64,000 bases of DNA. It comes from Dryocosmus kuriphilus. Lineage: Eukaryota; Arthropoda; Insecta; Hymenoptera; Cynipidae. Shown here in pieces: positions 33,142 to 43,600 of the stretch (its first letter is position 1; each line of letters starts with the position of its first letter). The position numbers were made by a program, and so were the translations under genes. The stretch covers positions 179,170,469-179,234,468 of the forward strand of contig CM076193.1 of the NCBI GenBank assembly GCA_038277395.1. The letters run 5' to 3'. The notes beneath the pieces are model-generated. The model was not told the DNA's origin and did no database searches. It was given only the letters and a program-made list of their open reading frames with translations.

Positions 33142-33162
33142 GGGGGGGGGGGGGGGGGGGGG
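33142..33162 (+). repeat. 21-base G homopolymer
   Basis: Twenty-one consecutive G. Such runs are rare in AT-rich genomes and often mark low-quality consensus. It separates the gene copy from the decayed Penelope-like region. Confidence 0.9.
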
Positions 33163-33239
33163 AGTGTCTTTCGTATATCGTTTTTGAATTTTTATTCATT
33201 CAAATTACACAACAAACTTCCACTATTGAAATTATTTTT

Positions 33240-36200
33240 AATAAAAAATTGTAAATATTTTAACGTTTCTTTTTTTAAACCTTTGGGTTAATTTGAAAGG
33301 TTTTGGCCTTAGGTCGAAATTTAGAATATAAAAAAAGGTATTTTATTATATGGGATGATACATTCAACATTAATGCTTTCGCCACAACGTGGGGTGTTTA
33401 GGACTGAAAAAATATGGTTTTTAAAAAAAAACGGTCGTTGGAGAGTTTTTTACAAATTTTAAAAGGTTATAGTTGTAACTTACCATTAAATTTTTTCAAT
33501 AAAAATTTTAAGGAATTGAGAGTGCACACAGGTTATGTTTTTATTTTTAAATGTTTAATATCTGGTTTTTTAATAAAAAATTTTTATTATGGTTGTTGAA
33601 ATCATTTTTGAGAAATTTTTTCTTGTTAGAAGTTCATTTTTGAAAAAAAATTTTATTATTAACAGAAAAGATTGAAAAAAGGTGGAGAGCCACATTTGTG
33701 GTCTACTCTAATTTGGAGGTTAAGCACTAGGGACTAAGAGTCAAACCAAATCACGAAAGGATTCAATGACTTCAGGTAATACAGGGCAAGTTTTCAGTAT
33801 CGGATCTATGTTTAACGGAATCTTTGTTTTGTTATAATGATTAATCATTTTAAGATATTTCCTTTTTTGAAAATTATTTTCTAAGCCTAGGATTTTAACA
33901 GTTTAGAATCGTAGTCAAATTTGTATCAAATCTGTAGTGTGTTTACATAATGCCTGTATTAATTTTTTTTTTGTTATTTTCGCCATTTCGATGTTCTGAA
34001 ATTCTTACCTTGATGGCCGTTTTGTTTGACCAATGTAGATCTAATTACAATTTTTACATGGTAAACTAAAATGAGATTTGTTTTTTCATATTTTGGAATA
34101 GTGCTTTGATAGATGGTACTATAAATGTTAGAAAGTTTATTTTTGATTGAGAAAATTAAAGTGATATGTTAATTTTGAATAGATGGTTCTTGATATGGGT
34201 TGTAATTTGATGTGTTTTTGACATGGATTGGTGTACAGTTTATAATTTAGAAAAAAGATAGGGTTTTGTTTTAAATTAAAAAGATGTTTTACGTGTATTT
34301 GTAAAATTGGTTGGAGTTGGAGGAATATGTATGTTTTTTTTAATAATTTACTCATAGGTAGACATTTGAGTGGTTAATTATTGGTATTAGATAAGGTTTT
34401 ACATAGAGATGTGTATTGTATGTTTTGGGGATAAGGGCGGGGACACATATGGGGAAGGGGTTCTGAGCAATGAGGATTAATTTTATATGATCTAGGTTAA
34501 ATTAAGAGATGGTGAGAGTAAATATGTTAGAGAGGTATTATGATTTATGTGAGGGGATTGGGGAAAAAGTTTTGGAGGTGTTGGTTTTGTTTAGTTGAGT
34601 GGGGGGAGTTGGTTTTATGATACACAAATCGGGTTCTAAATGTATTTTTGTGGGGGATTTGAGAATAAAAATAATTGTGTAACATTTAAAAAATTTGATT
34701 ACTTTTGTATATTGATTTTTGGTTTAAATGGTAATGCATGTATGATCAAGTTTATTTTAATCGAATATTCATTGTAGATTTTAGACTCTGATTCTTTTGT
34801 GGTTAAAAATATCATCTACTAAATGGTAGATAAAAGAATTTTGAATCAGAGGGTGTTTTATAATTTCTTTATTCCAGTATTTTATGCAGGTCAATTTTTG
34901 CAAAAACAAGGAATTTGTTAATCCCAGTGAGGATTACAATTTCATGGGTAGAGGTGTGTCAGTTAGTTTGAATTAAGCGTTTGATTTAAATGGTGAATTC
35001 TAATGATGCTTCATAAATTGTTGGAAATTTTATGGAGATAGGTTTCCGATATTTTGTTTAATTTGCCGTGATTAGTATTGATAGATTTTATTGTATGTCA
35101 GATATATTATAGGAGGGTGAGCTAATGGTAATAGTCATTTGGTTAATTGAGATGTTTAATTATTTTTTAGAAAGTGCTTAATGGCTATGGTTTGTTATTA
35201 TAATTTTTTGGCCTGAATTATAAAGATTTATTTAGGGATTGTTTTAATATATTGGAGGGAGTGAATAGAGTTAGTTGGATAGGAGGGTCAGTTTAAGAGA
35301 TGTAAAATGTCGAACAGTTAGTGTGCATCACATATGGTTGTTACTGCAATTTTACGTTGAAGATAGGGTGAGATAGTGGTATTCCACTTGTGTTCTTAGA
35401 AAATTAAGTTTTATAGTAGTTTGAGCAATGTGAATTTTCAATCTTTAGAGTTTTTTTAACCATAATGTTAAGATCGTTTGGTATGTAGATTTTTAGGATA
35501 GGGTCAGTACCTTATTTGATTGGTATTATGTCTTGAGAAGATTAAGCATTTTTAATTGATAGAATAATAAATTTTTTGAAAGCGAGATGAATAAGGGCCT
35601 CTGATTCTGTAGTAAAACGATTAAAGGGTTCATAAATTGGAATGGATGGATTAGGGTTTAAATCAGCGTCTTAATCATAATTGATAATGTGGCCCGTTGA
35701 CTAGGGCTATTTATGGGAAATTGTATTGTGTTTTTAACCGTATGGTCTGTTGCAATAGAGGTATAGTTTCTGAGTGTGTTAAGGTGTTTTGTAGGGTGGG
35801 GAGGTGTTAGGTGGCCTGATTTGAGGGGGAACTTGCTAATAAGGGATAAGAGGGTTGAGTGTTTTTTTTGATTAAGGATTTCCTATGGAGTATTTGTGTA
35901 GTATTGTTAGATCAAGTTGAAGTTTTAGGGGGGTTGATTCGATATAGGTAAATGTGTCTGGGCCGAAGAAAAATATTAAGGATTATATTTGCGATTCATT
36001 GATGTGTTAATATGGGGGGGGAGTTTGTTTCCATATTTTGTTTAGAGGTTTTTAATTGATACTGTATCTATTTACGTTGAATGGATTTTGTTTATTTATT
36101 TGGGTTTTCGGCGGTGGGGGTTACATTTATTGATAACCAGCCAAAATGGTCTTTTTAAGTTGTGCGATTAGGGTTGTTTAGTAGGATTTTGGAGGGGGGT

Positions 36201-37660
36201 TTTTGAGGATTTTTTGTGATATGAATGGGTTTGGATTTTAGGTTTTTCATTTTTTGGTGGTTGTAGGGTTTTTGTTGGGATTGTGTTATTAGAGGTGTTT
36301 GTTATGTTGTGTTTATATGGGAATTTTTAATTATTTAATTTGTGTAAAGTTGTATTAATAAGATGTTTTGGGATGTTTTAGATTTAGTAGAATGTCTTAG
36401 GGAGTTTGTGTGTATATTGTTTGTAGTTTTTTTTAGATAGAATTATTTTATATGGAGTTGTGTTTTTTGTTTTATAAGAAAAAAAAATATTGTATTAGAT
36501 TTTTGGACAAGGGGGGGGGAAAATGGAAGTGTTTTTTTTAATAGTTTTTTGGTTTTTATATGGTTTTTTGGGTATAGTTGATTGGTTTGGGGGTCTTACA
36601 AAAAGGATAAAAAGGGTTACTGAAATGGAAGGCCGGTTAATAATTTGAAAGCATTAAAGTGATAATCCTTAAGTTTATAACGTCAAGGCAATATAAGAAT
36701 AAGTATTTAACCCTCCTAAATGAACACCAAAACTGTTGGGAATGTGACAGAACGGCCCAGAAAGCAACGAGGTACACGTATTTGGGAACGAGGTTGTTTA
36801 TTGGGTTGGTTTTTACGGGGCGATGAACGAGACGGGCGGATTAGAAGTACGTTTTAAACGGACTCCGTGAATGGCAGCTTGATTTGGGATGGGACACGAT
36901 CATATAGACAAACATTAGTGGGGTATACCATGACTTAGGTTGTTATTAGGTTGGATGTTTTGGTTTACGGGTAGTTTGGGCGATTTGGGGGGGGTAGGGG
37001 GGATGTTTTGGCATGAATAAACAAGATGCGTGATGGAGTTAAGCTCCACTGGATTATTGTTTATTGGTATCCTTTGATGATTTAAGGGGGTTGTTCGTTA
37101 TTGTTGATCTTAGGGGTGAAGGAAACGGAGTTTTATGAAAATTAGGAGGTTATTAACAGTTGAAAACAAGTGGGATAGAATAAAAACAAAAAAGAGTAAG
37201 AAAAAAAAAAAATTGTAATAAAAAATGTTTTTGGGAGGTTATTGGGAAGTAAAAAAAATCGTGGTAGTTTAACAATTTATGAGTTGAAGTAAATTTTTAA
37301 ATAAGTTTTACCGACTCAGATTTATAGTTTATGGATTTATGTCTTAGTATTTATACCCCCCATGGTAGATGGATAGATGGTTAATATGACCCCTTAAAAA
37401 TGGTTATCCTTAGGTTTTTGTTAATTGGTTTAAATAAAATATTTGGATAAAAAAAAAGTTAAGTGTTGTTAAATTTATTTATGTTGTTAGTATTTTTATT
37501 TAGTAGTTAGATGGAGAAAATATTTATTCGGATTGCATGTAATTATTTTTAGGAAAGTTAATGAAAGATGATAGAAGTAAAATAGAAAGAGGATGAGTAA
37601 ATGTTAAAAATAATTTCGTTTATTATGTGTTTTTAGAAGTTTTGAGGTTGAGGGGTTTAG
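33240..37660 (-). mobile_element. Heavily decayed Penelope-like copy, C-depleted on the plus strand
   Basis: 33240-34000 aligns with 39470-40200 (shared gttttggccttaggtc, a hammerhead relic, ggtggagag and ccacat blocks, gattcaatgac), with many single-base losses. On the minus strand a GIY-YIG relic (YIGQTK, then EHRN in another frame) is readable at about 34010-34060. From about 34.4 to 36.6 kb the plus strand is almost free of C. A decayed copy of the MITE found at 37931 is recognisable at about 35640-36190. No frame is intact. This appears to be a second copy of the 37.66-40.2 kb unit or a corrupted assembly of it. Confidence 0.6.
35640..36190 (+). mobile_element. Decayed copy of the PIF/Harbinger-type MITE
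   Basis: The phrases aatcagcgtcttaatca, atgtggcccgtt, accgtatggtctgtt and aaccagccaaaatgg occur in the same order as in the intact MITE at 37931-38557. The terminal repeats are not recognisable. Confidence 0.55.
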
Positions 37661-37661
37661 T

Positions 37662-39582
37662 TTAAGTTGACATAGAGAAGGATAAAAATGTATTTTGTGG
37701 TAACGGTTTTTTGTAAGAATAATGTTTGGAATAGCAGGGTCGTTTATTAAGGAAGGTGTGTAGAATTAGTTTAGAGTCCATATTTTGATGATTAATTATT
37801 TCAGTAAAGATTAGAGAAATGGGTGTAAATGATTGAATGTGATTTGTAGGATTATTAGTAATTTCGTAAGTATTATTATCGTTAAGAAGATTAAGCATTT
37901 TTTGATCATAATCAGTTTTTTCGATTATAAGGGCCGATTCCACCAACTACGATTAAATTCATGATTAGCTAATCATGATTATGTTTTAATCAGCGTCTTA
38001 ATCATGATTAACATGTGGCCCGTTCCACCATGCATTTTTAACCTATGGTTAGCTAACCGTATGGTCTGTTCGCAATAAGTCTAGTTTCTGCGTGTTTCTG
38101 TTGTAACGGTGATTCTGATTGGCTGATTTCAAACTTCGATTTCGATAAATTTCGATATCTATTTTCGATAGATAAATTTCTATAAACGAAATCATGTAGT
38201 GAAATTCAAATCAAACAAAGATTCAAAATAATTGATTCGTTCTTTAAATATTCGTGGCCGTATCTCAATTCCAAAATCATCTTCATCATCACATGAAGAT
38301 CAAATATCTTTATAAATTTCATCCATATTTCAGTCTATACCCTCTATACTGTCGCACTACACTTGAATTTCAATTTTGAGGTTATGTTGACCTCCGTCAA
38401 TCGCTGGTTAAGTAGCTAACCAGCCAAAAATGGCCGATTAAGTTAAGCGGCGATTAGGCTTCTTTAGTCATGGTTCAAAAGATGGTGGCACGCAATATAC
38501 TGATTAAATTAAGTTAATCAATGACTAAAATTTAATCACAGTTGGTGGAATCGGCCCTAATTGTTATATTACCTTTATCAGCATGACTTATAAGGAGGTT
38601 AGGGGTTGTTTTTTATAAATTTTTTAGTTTCTTTAAATTTTGATTCTAAAAGCTTATAATTAGGGTTCGAAATTATTGTAGAAGTTAGATATTTTTTTAA
38701 GTTAAAAGTTAAGTTACTTCTAAGATGATTTAGATTTTTTTCAGAGATTTTTAAAAAACTATTTTCAACACCTAAAATGAATTCTGTATAAGGAATAGTC
38801 TTTTTTGTATAAGGCATAGCAAAATTTCCACCCAAGGCAAGAATTTCAGTTACATTATGTGGAATGTTTTTATTTGACAGGTTTTTTGTAAAACCTTTGG
38901 AATGGAAAGTAGGTAGTATACATTGGCCTTTTTCAAGATTGTCTAGTTTTTTAATAGAACCTCTAATTAGGTTTCCTCCATAATATTCCACTTTTGGTAA
39001 ATTGTAGTGTTTTAAATTGTTAAGAATGTGTATAGATGCAATTTGTATAATTTTGTTCTCTAAGTTTTTAATTTCTTCTACGGTATCTTTGATATGTTGT
39101 TTATTATCGGAAATTTCTAGTTGTAAGATTTTATATCTAAAATAAGTTAAATTATTCTGAAGTTTGTTAAAAGTAAATTTTTATTGGAAAGTAATATGAG
39201 TTTTTGTTTGGTTAATAATATTTTTTCGAAATAAATTTCTGTTTTACAATGTTGTAGAAATCTACATTGATTTTTAATTTTGTCTAATGTATAAATTGAT
39301 CTAATCCATTTTTTTATGAAGTAAATTACCTGTGGAGTATGTCCTAGTCTTAAATTTTGGAAAAATCCCTCCGATGATGATAAGCGCTGTTGATTGGAGT
39401 TTTCCATATTTGGTATGGTTTTTTGGCCGGTGTAAGTATTTAACGTGTTCATTTTTCAGACCATTTGAATATAATGTTGTTAAAGGTTTTGGCCTTAGGT
39501 CTGAGAATTTAGTAAGTATATAAGTAAAGGTATCTTTATTATATATGATGATACATTCGATACATTCAATGCATTTCGCCAC
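37662..39582 (-). pseudogene. Penelope-like element, N-terminal region, split by a MITE
   Basis: The minus-strand frame begins near 39582, passes a region with stops (39147-39000), continues at 38991-38599 (NVTEILALGGNFAMPY, TKKTIPYTEFILGVE, KKFIKNNP) and, after one frameshift, reads SLISHADKGNIT up to 38561. The MITE follows, and the frame resumes at 37927 with IEKTDYDQKMLNLLNDNNTY, ending in unclear sequence near 37662. These blocks are typical of the N-terminal part of Penelope-like RT proteins. Removing the MITE and one target copy restores the frame across the junction. Confidence 0.75.
37931..38557. mobile_element. PIF/Harbinger-type MITE, 627 bp
   Basis: The terminal inverted repeats share GGGCCGATTCCACCAACT, a short mismatch, then ATTAAATT. 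The flanking target duplication is TAA (37928-37930 and 38558-38560). A 3-bp TWA duplication with GG-rich ends is the hallmark of PIF/Harbinger elements. There is no coding capacity. Internal attagctaatcatgatta-type repeats form additional dyads. It interrupts a Penelope-like coding sequence. Confidence 0.85.
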
Positions 39583-39601
39583 GATATCGTGGCCTCATCA
39601 G
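39574..39601 (-). ncRNA. Hammerhead ribozyme-like motif in Penelope 3'/LTR region
   Basis: On the minus strand CTGATGA (39601-39595) is followed by GGCCACG, an ATAT loop, CGTGGC and GAAA (39577-39574), the conserved core and stem II of a hammerhead. GTC directly precedes CTGATGA. Penelope-like elements are known to carry hammerhead ribozymes in their terminal repeats. One base of the outer stem is missing, so activity is uncertain. A damaged copy lies at about 33375-33400. Confidence 0.6.
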
Positions 39602-40217
39602 GACTGTAAAAAATATGGCTTTTTTCAAAAAAACAGGATCGTTCGAGAGACTTTTTTGCAATTTAAGAAGCTTATATTTTGTAGACTTACCATTAAATGT
39701 TTTTCAATAAGAAATATTTAAGAAAGTTGTTGAGTGCACACAGGTTATGTTTTCATTTTTTTAAATGTAGAAGTGATACTGGTTTTTTAATAAAGAAATT
39801 TTTAGTTATGTGTTGTTGAAATCATTTTTGAGAATTTTTTACTTATTAGAATGTTCATTTTTGAAAAAAAATTTTTTATTGTTAACAGAAAAAATTGAAA
39901 AAAGGTGGAGAGACCACATGTTTGTGGTCCACTCCAATATTGGAGGTTAAGCACTAGGTGTTAAGAGTCTAAACCAAATTATGAAAGGATTCAATGACGT
40001 CATGGTAGATACAGGACAAGTTTTCAGTATTGGATCTAAAGTTAACGGAATCTTTGTTTTTTATAATGTTAATCATTTCTAAGATATTTCTTTTTTGAAA
40101 ATTTTTTTCTAAACCTAGGATTTTAACATTTTTAGAATCGTAGTCAAATTTGTGGTCGAAATCTGTAGTGTGTTTACTAATGTAGAAGATGTCAATCTTT
40201 TTGATTTTACTGATCAT
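39602..40217 (-). pseudogene. Tail of an upstream Penelope-like copy and its terminal repeat
   Basis: 40217-39969 codes on the minus strand for the end of a GIY-YIG protein (HTTDFDHKFDYDSKNVKILGLE, then NILEMINIIK and a stop). It is followed by a non-coding terminal region with the hammerhead motif, and then the N-terminal frame of the next copy. This head-to-tail arrangement, a partial copy before a fuller one, is usual for Penelope-like elements. The copy is truncated on its 5' side at about 40217. Confidence 0.7.
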
Positions 40218-40370
40218 TTTAATTTTTTAAAAAAGCTATGAAACTTTCGTTCCTCATAAAGGATTCTCATCAGGAAAATTTTGAAAAAGTGTTGTCACCA
40301 GAAACGCTCGAAAAATAAAAGTTTTGAAGAAAAAAATTATGAACATAAGAGGTATATTTTTTTAAGAGCT

Positions 40371-42069
40371 TTCACTTTTATTTGAAACTTTTTTTTCTTA
40401 CACTCAGAAAAATGAATCTTTTAAAGTTACAGATTCAAACCTGCTAATGTTCCTACTCCATATATAAAATTTACAGAAAAGTTTCTGCTAGAGTCATCTG
40501 CTGACGTAGCAGAAAGAATCTGTTATATTTACAACTTACAAAATTTGTTGACTCTAAGCATTAAAAATTTCTTAATTTTGCAGAAGAGATCTGTAAATTT
40601 TGCAGATTTCAATCTGTTCCCGATATCCGATGAGAAGGTTCCAAATAAAATGCACAAAATTATTGCAAAATTTTAAGTGCTTTAAATAGGATAGTTATTT
40701 CGTTTTTGAAATACACATATGTGTTTTAATTCCAATTAGTGGAAAAATATTGCGCCTAATTTTTATCATTTTTCATTTGACAATTCATTTGGTCATTAAT
40801 GAATTTTTCGTTATGACTTATTGTTAACAATATATTAAAATAATTATAATTAAATGTAATGGTTAATTGTAATAATTAATATAAGAAAAAGTTTAAATTG
40901 TATAAGAAAATAAAATAATTTTATTTCTTTTTATATCAAGATTAATTCAAAGTATTTATAAGAATTAAGAACTTTGGAAATTAATTAAATCAAAATTAAG
41001 TATTATATTTAATATTTTAAAAATATTAAAAATTATATTTTTATTCAAATCTGAAAATATCTTTTTCAAAAACAATAACTAATTTGAAATAAATGAATCT
41101 ATTTCATTAATTATTTTTTTTAATTTTAAGGTGCAAATTTTAATATTAATATTATAAGTAAATATTAATGTTACGAATGTCTCAAATATAATTTAGAATC
41201 ATTAAGGTTTAAGAAAAAGCCTTAAATTTTACATATTAAGCCTTAGAGAAAAATGAATTCCTTTTAAAATTTTTTTTTTTAATTTTAATGGTTATTATTA
41301 TTATTATTATTACTATTATTATTAAATAAACTAGAAAGGACAGAAAATAAAATTTGTCTATTTAAATAATATTGATTATTGTTAATTATTAATATTATTG
41401 GGACGATGGAAAGATTTCGAAAAATAAAATTACCGACATTAGAAAATTGCTGAAAAGGAAAGTTTCGGAATTTGAATATTCTCAAACCGAAAAATCCCCG
41501 AGAGTTTTAATATTAATTTAATAAAACATTCAAAATTAATTGGATTAAAATTCAATATTAATTTTTAGATATGAATAACATCATTCTTAATACTTTGTTT
41601 TTAACCTTTTTAAAGTATTAAATATAATATTAAATTTTAACTCAATAAATACAAAAATTTAGCCTTTATCAATATTTTGTAATGTAATTGTGTCAGGATT
41701 AATTTAAAATATTTATAAAAATTAAAATTTTCGAAGTACATGAGGCTAAAATTTAATATTATGTTTAATACTTTAAAATTCTTAAAAAATTAGCTTAAAA
41801 GGTAATATGTTAATAATATATAAAAATATCTTTTTGAAAAATAATAACTAATTTTAGAATGAATGAGTTTATTTTAATTAATATTTTTAATTTTCAGGAA
41901 AAAATTCTAAATAAGCAAATATTAGATTCCAGACATTAGAAAATTGCCGAAGAGAAAATTTCCAAATTGGAAAAATTCCGACAGTTTATAATATTACCGA
42001 AACTTAAAATTCCCGAATTTAGAAAATTTTTTAAATTCCTTTTAATAAATATTAACTGTTTTTAAATTT
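40371..42069. other. AT-rich flank of LINE E5 (left arm), no gene seen
   Basis: It begins near cactcagaaaaatgaatc, a MITE-like end sequence, with repeated tctgctag/ctgtaa strings to 40620, then AT-rich DNA with a (TTA)n run at 41291-41326. The 41450-42060 part has phrases related to the dispersed AT satellite (ccgaaacttaaaattcccgaattt). No reading frame is credible. Confidence 0.5.
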
Positions 42070-42599
42070 GTTCCGTTTCTAGTGCTGATAGTGTACGTAC
42101 GTTGTTTTTTCGTGCGCTATCTTTTTGGCTAAAGAAAGGGGACGAGTTGATCGAGAAGTGTAAAAGTGTGGTGAGTAAAAGAGTGGCGGATGAATGTTTA
42201 AGAGTGAGTGAAGAAGGTGCAAAAAGAAGTCTGAATGAATGTGAAAAAAAGAAAAAGTGAATAAATGGTGATTTTAGGGCAGGCTGTCGTTAGCGTCGTT
42301 TGAGGGTTTTGATCAGAACGTAGGAAAGGCGAGGGAGCGGGAGGATAATAAGTGAATGTGTTTACATCGAGGGTGAAGGCTTAGGGGTTAAGGGGGTAAG
42401 GTTGTAGGTGGTGAGATAGGGTAAAAATAATTAACGGGCAAGGGGAAGTGAGGGGATAGACGAAGAGGGACCGCCGCTTACTCGAGAGGTAAAGTAGGGT
42501 CAAGAGTAGTAGCATGGCTTTAATACGGAGCCCTGTGAACAGAGGGAGGCAGTAGGCTGAAAGAGGCTATATCGAGGAAAGCAGAGATGGCAGCGAAGA

Positions 42600-43600
42600 C
42601 GACAATGAAGTCAGGACACCGAGTAAGGAGGGAGGGGGAAGAACCAGTAAGAGGGTAAGAAAACAAAACATAAAAGGTAAATGCCAGAAAGGGAAAGAGG
42701 GGAAGGAGATATGTTCCAAAAAATAGAAGCTTTAATTAAGGGATTCAAATAAGAGACATCTGAAATGCTTGAATGCATGCAGAGGGAAGAGAAGGAGGTC
42801 GTCAGGGAAGAGGTTAGGAAAGTGTGAGAGAATTGGGAAGAATGGGAAGAACGATGGGAATTGGAGAAAGAAAAGGTATGGAATAAACTGTAAAGCATAG
42901 AGAGAAGGCAGAGGGAGAACGAGGGAGAAAGCAAAAAGTAAATGAAACAGATAGAGGAGAGCGTGAGCAAATTGAAAATGAGGTATAAGCATAGTGGCGA
43001 AGAGAGATCGGGTAGTGGTCAATTCAAAGATGATAACGAGAGTAAGTGGGAGACTGATACAAGTGGAAAGAAGAATGGAAGGACAGGAGAGGGCAAAGGG
43101 GAGAAAATAATGTGATAGTTAAAGGCACGAAAACAAACAGCGGAACAGGACAGAAGGAGGTTAGGAAACTGATGAAAGTCATTGGACTGCAAGCAAGGGT
43201 AGAAGAGGTAAAGGGAATAGGGAGAAGGGAAGAGACAGAATGTCTACTGTTAGTGGGATAAGGAAGGGACGAGGAAGAGTATGGAGTATTGGGTAAAAAA
43301 AGGCGCTGAAAGGAAGAAAAGAGAAAATAGAAGAAGACTTGGCATCGATGGAGAGAAAGAGAAAGTGGATAATAGAGCGAAAGGTATGGACATGGAGGAA
43401 CAAAGGAGGTAGAATAAGGATAGGTTATGATAGGATGTGGGTGAATGGAGAGGTGTGGATAAAGCGCGAGGAAGTAGAAGATTTGAGGGAAGGGAGGCAA
43501 AGGATAGAGAAAGGAAGGAGTCAAGATGAAAACAGTGAGGACACAGGGGGGGAGGGGGTTAAACACAGCAAAAGGAATGGAATGGAAGGAAGATAGTGCG
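42600..43600 (+). pseudogene. LINE E5 ORF1 (decayed)
   Basis: The sense translation shows GDMFQKIEALIKGFK then a stop, an E/K/R coiled coil with several stops, an RRM-like relic around 43130-43400 and RKWIIERKVWTW, then RMWVNGEVW (43339-43500), as in the ORF1 C-terminus of E1. At least five stops or shifts are present. Confidence 0.65.
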
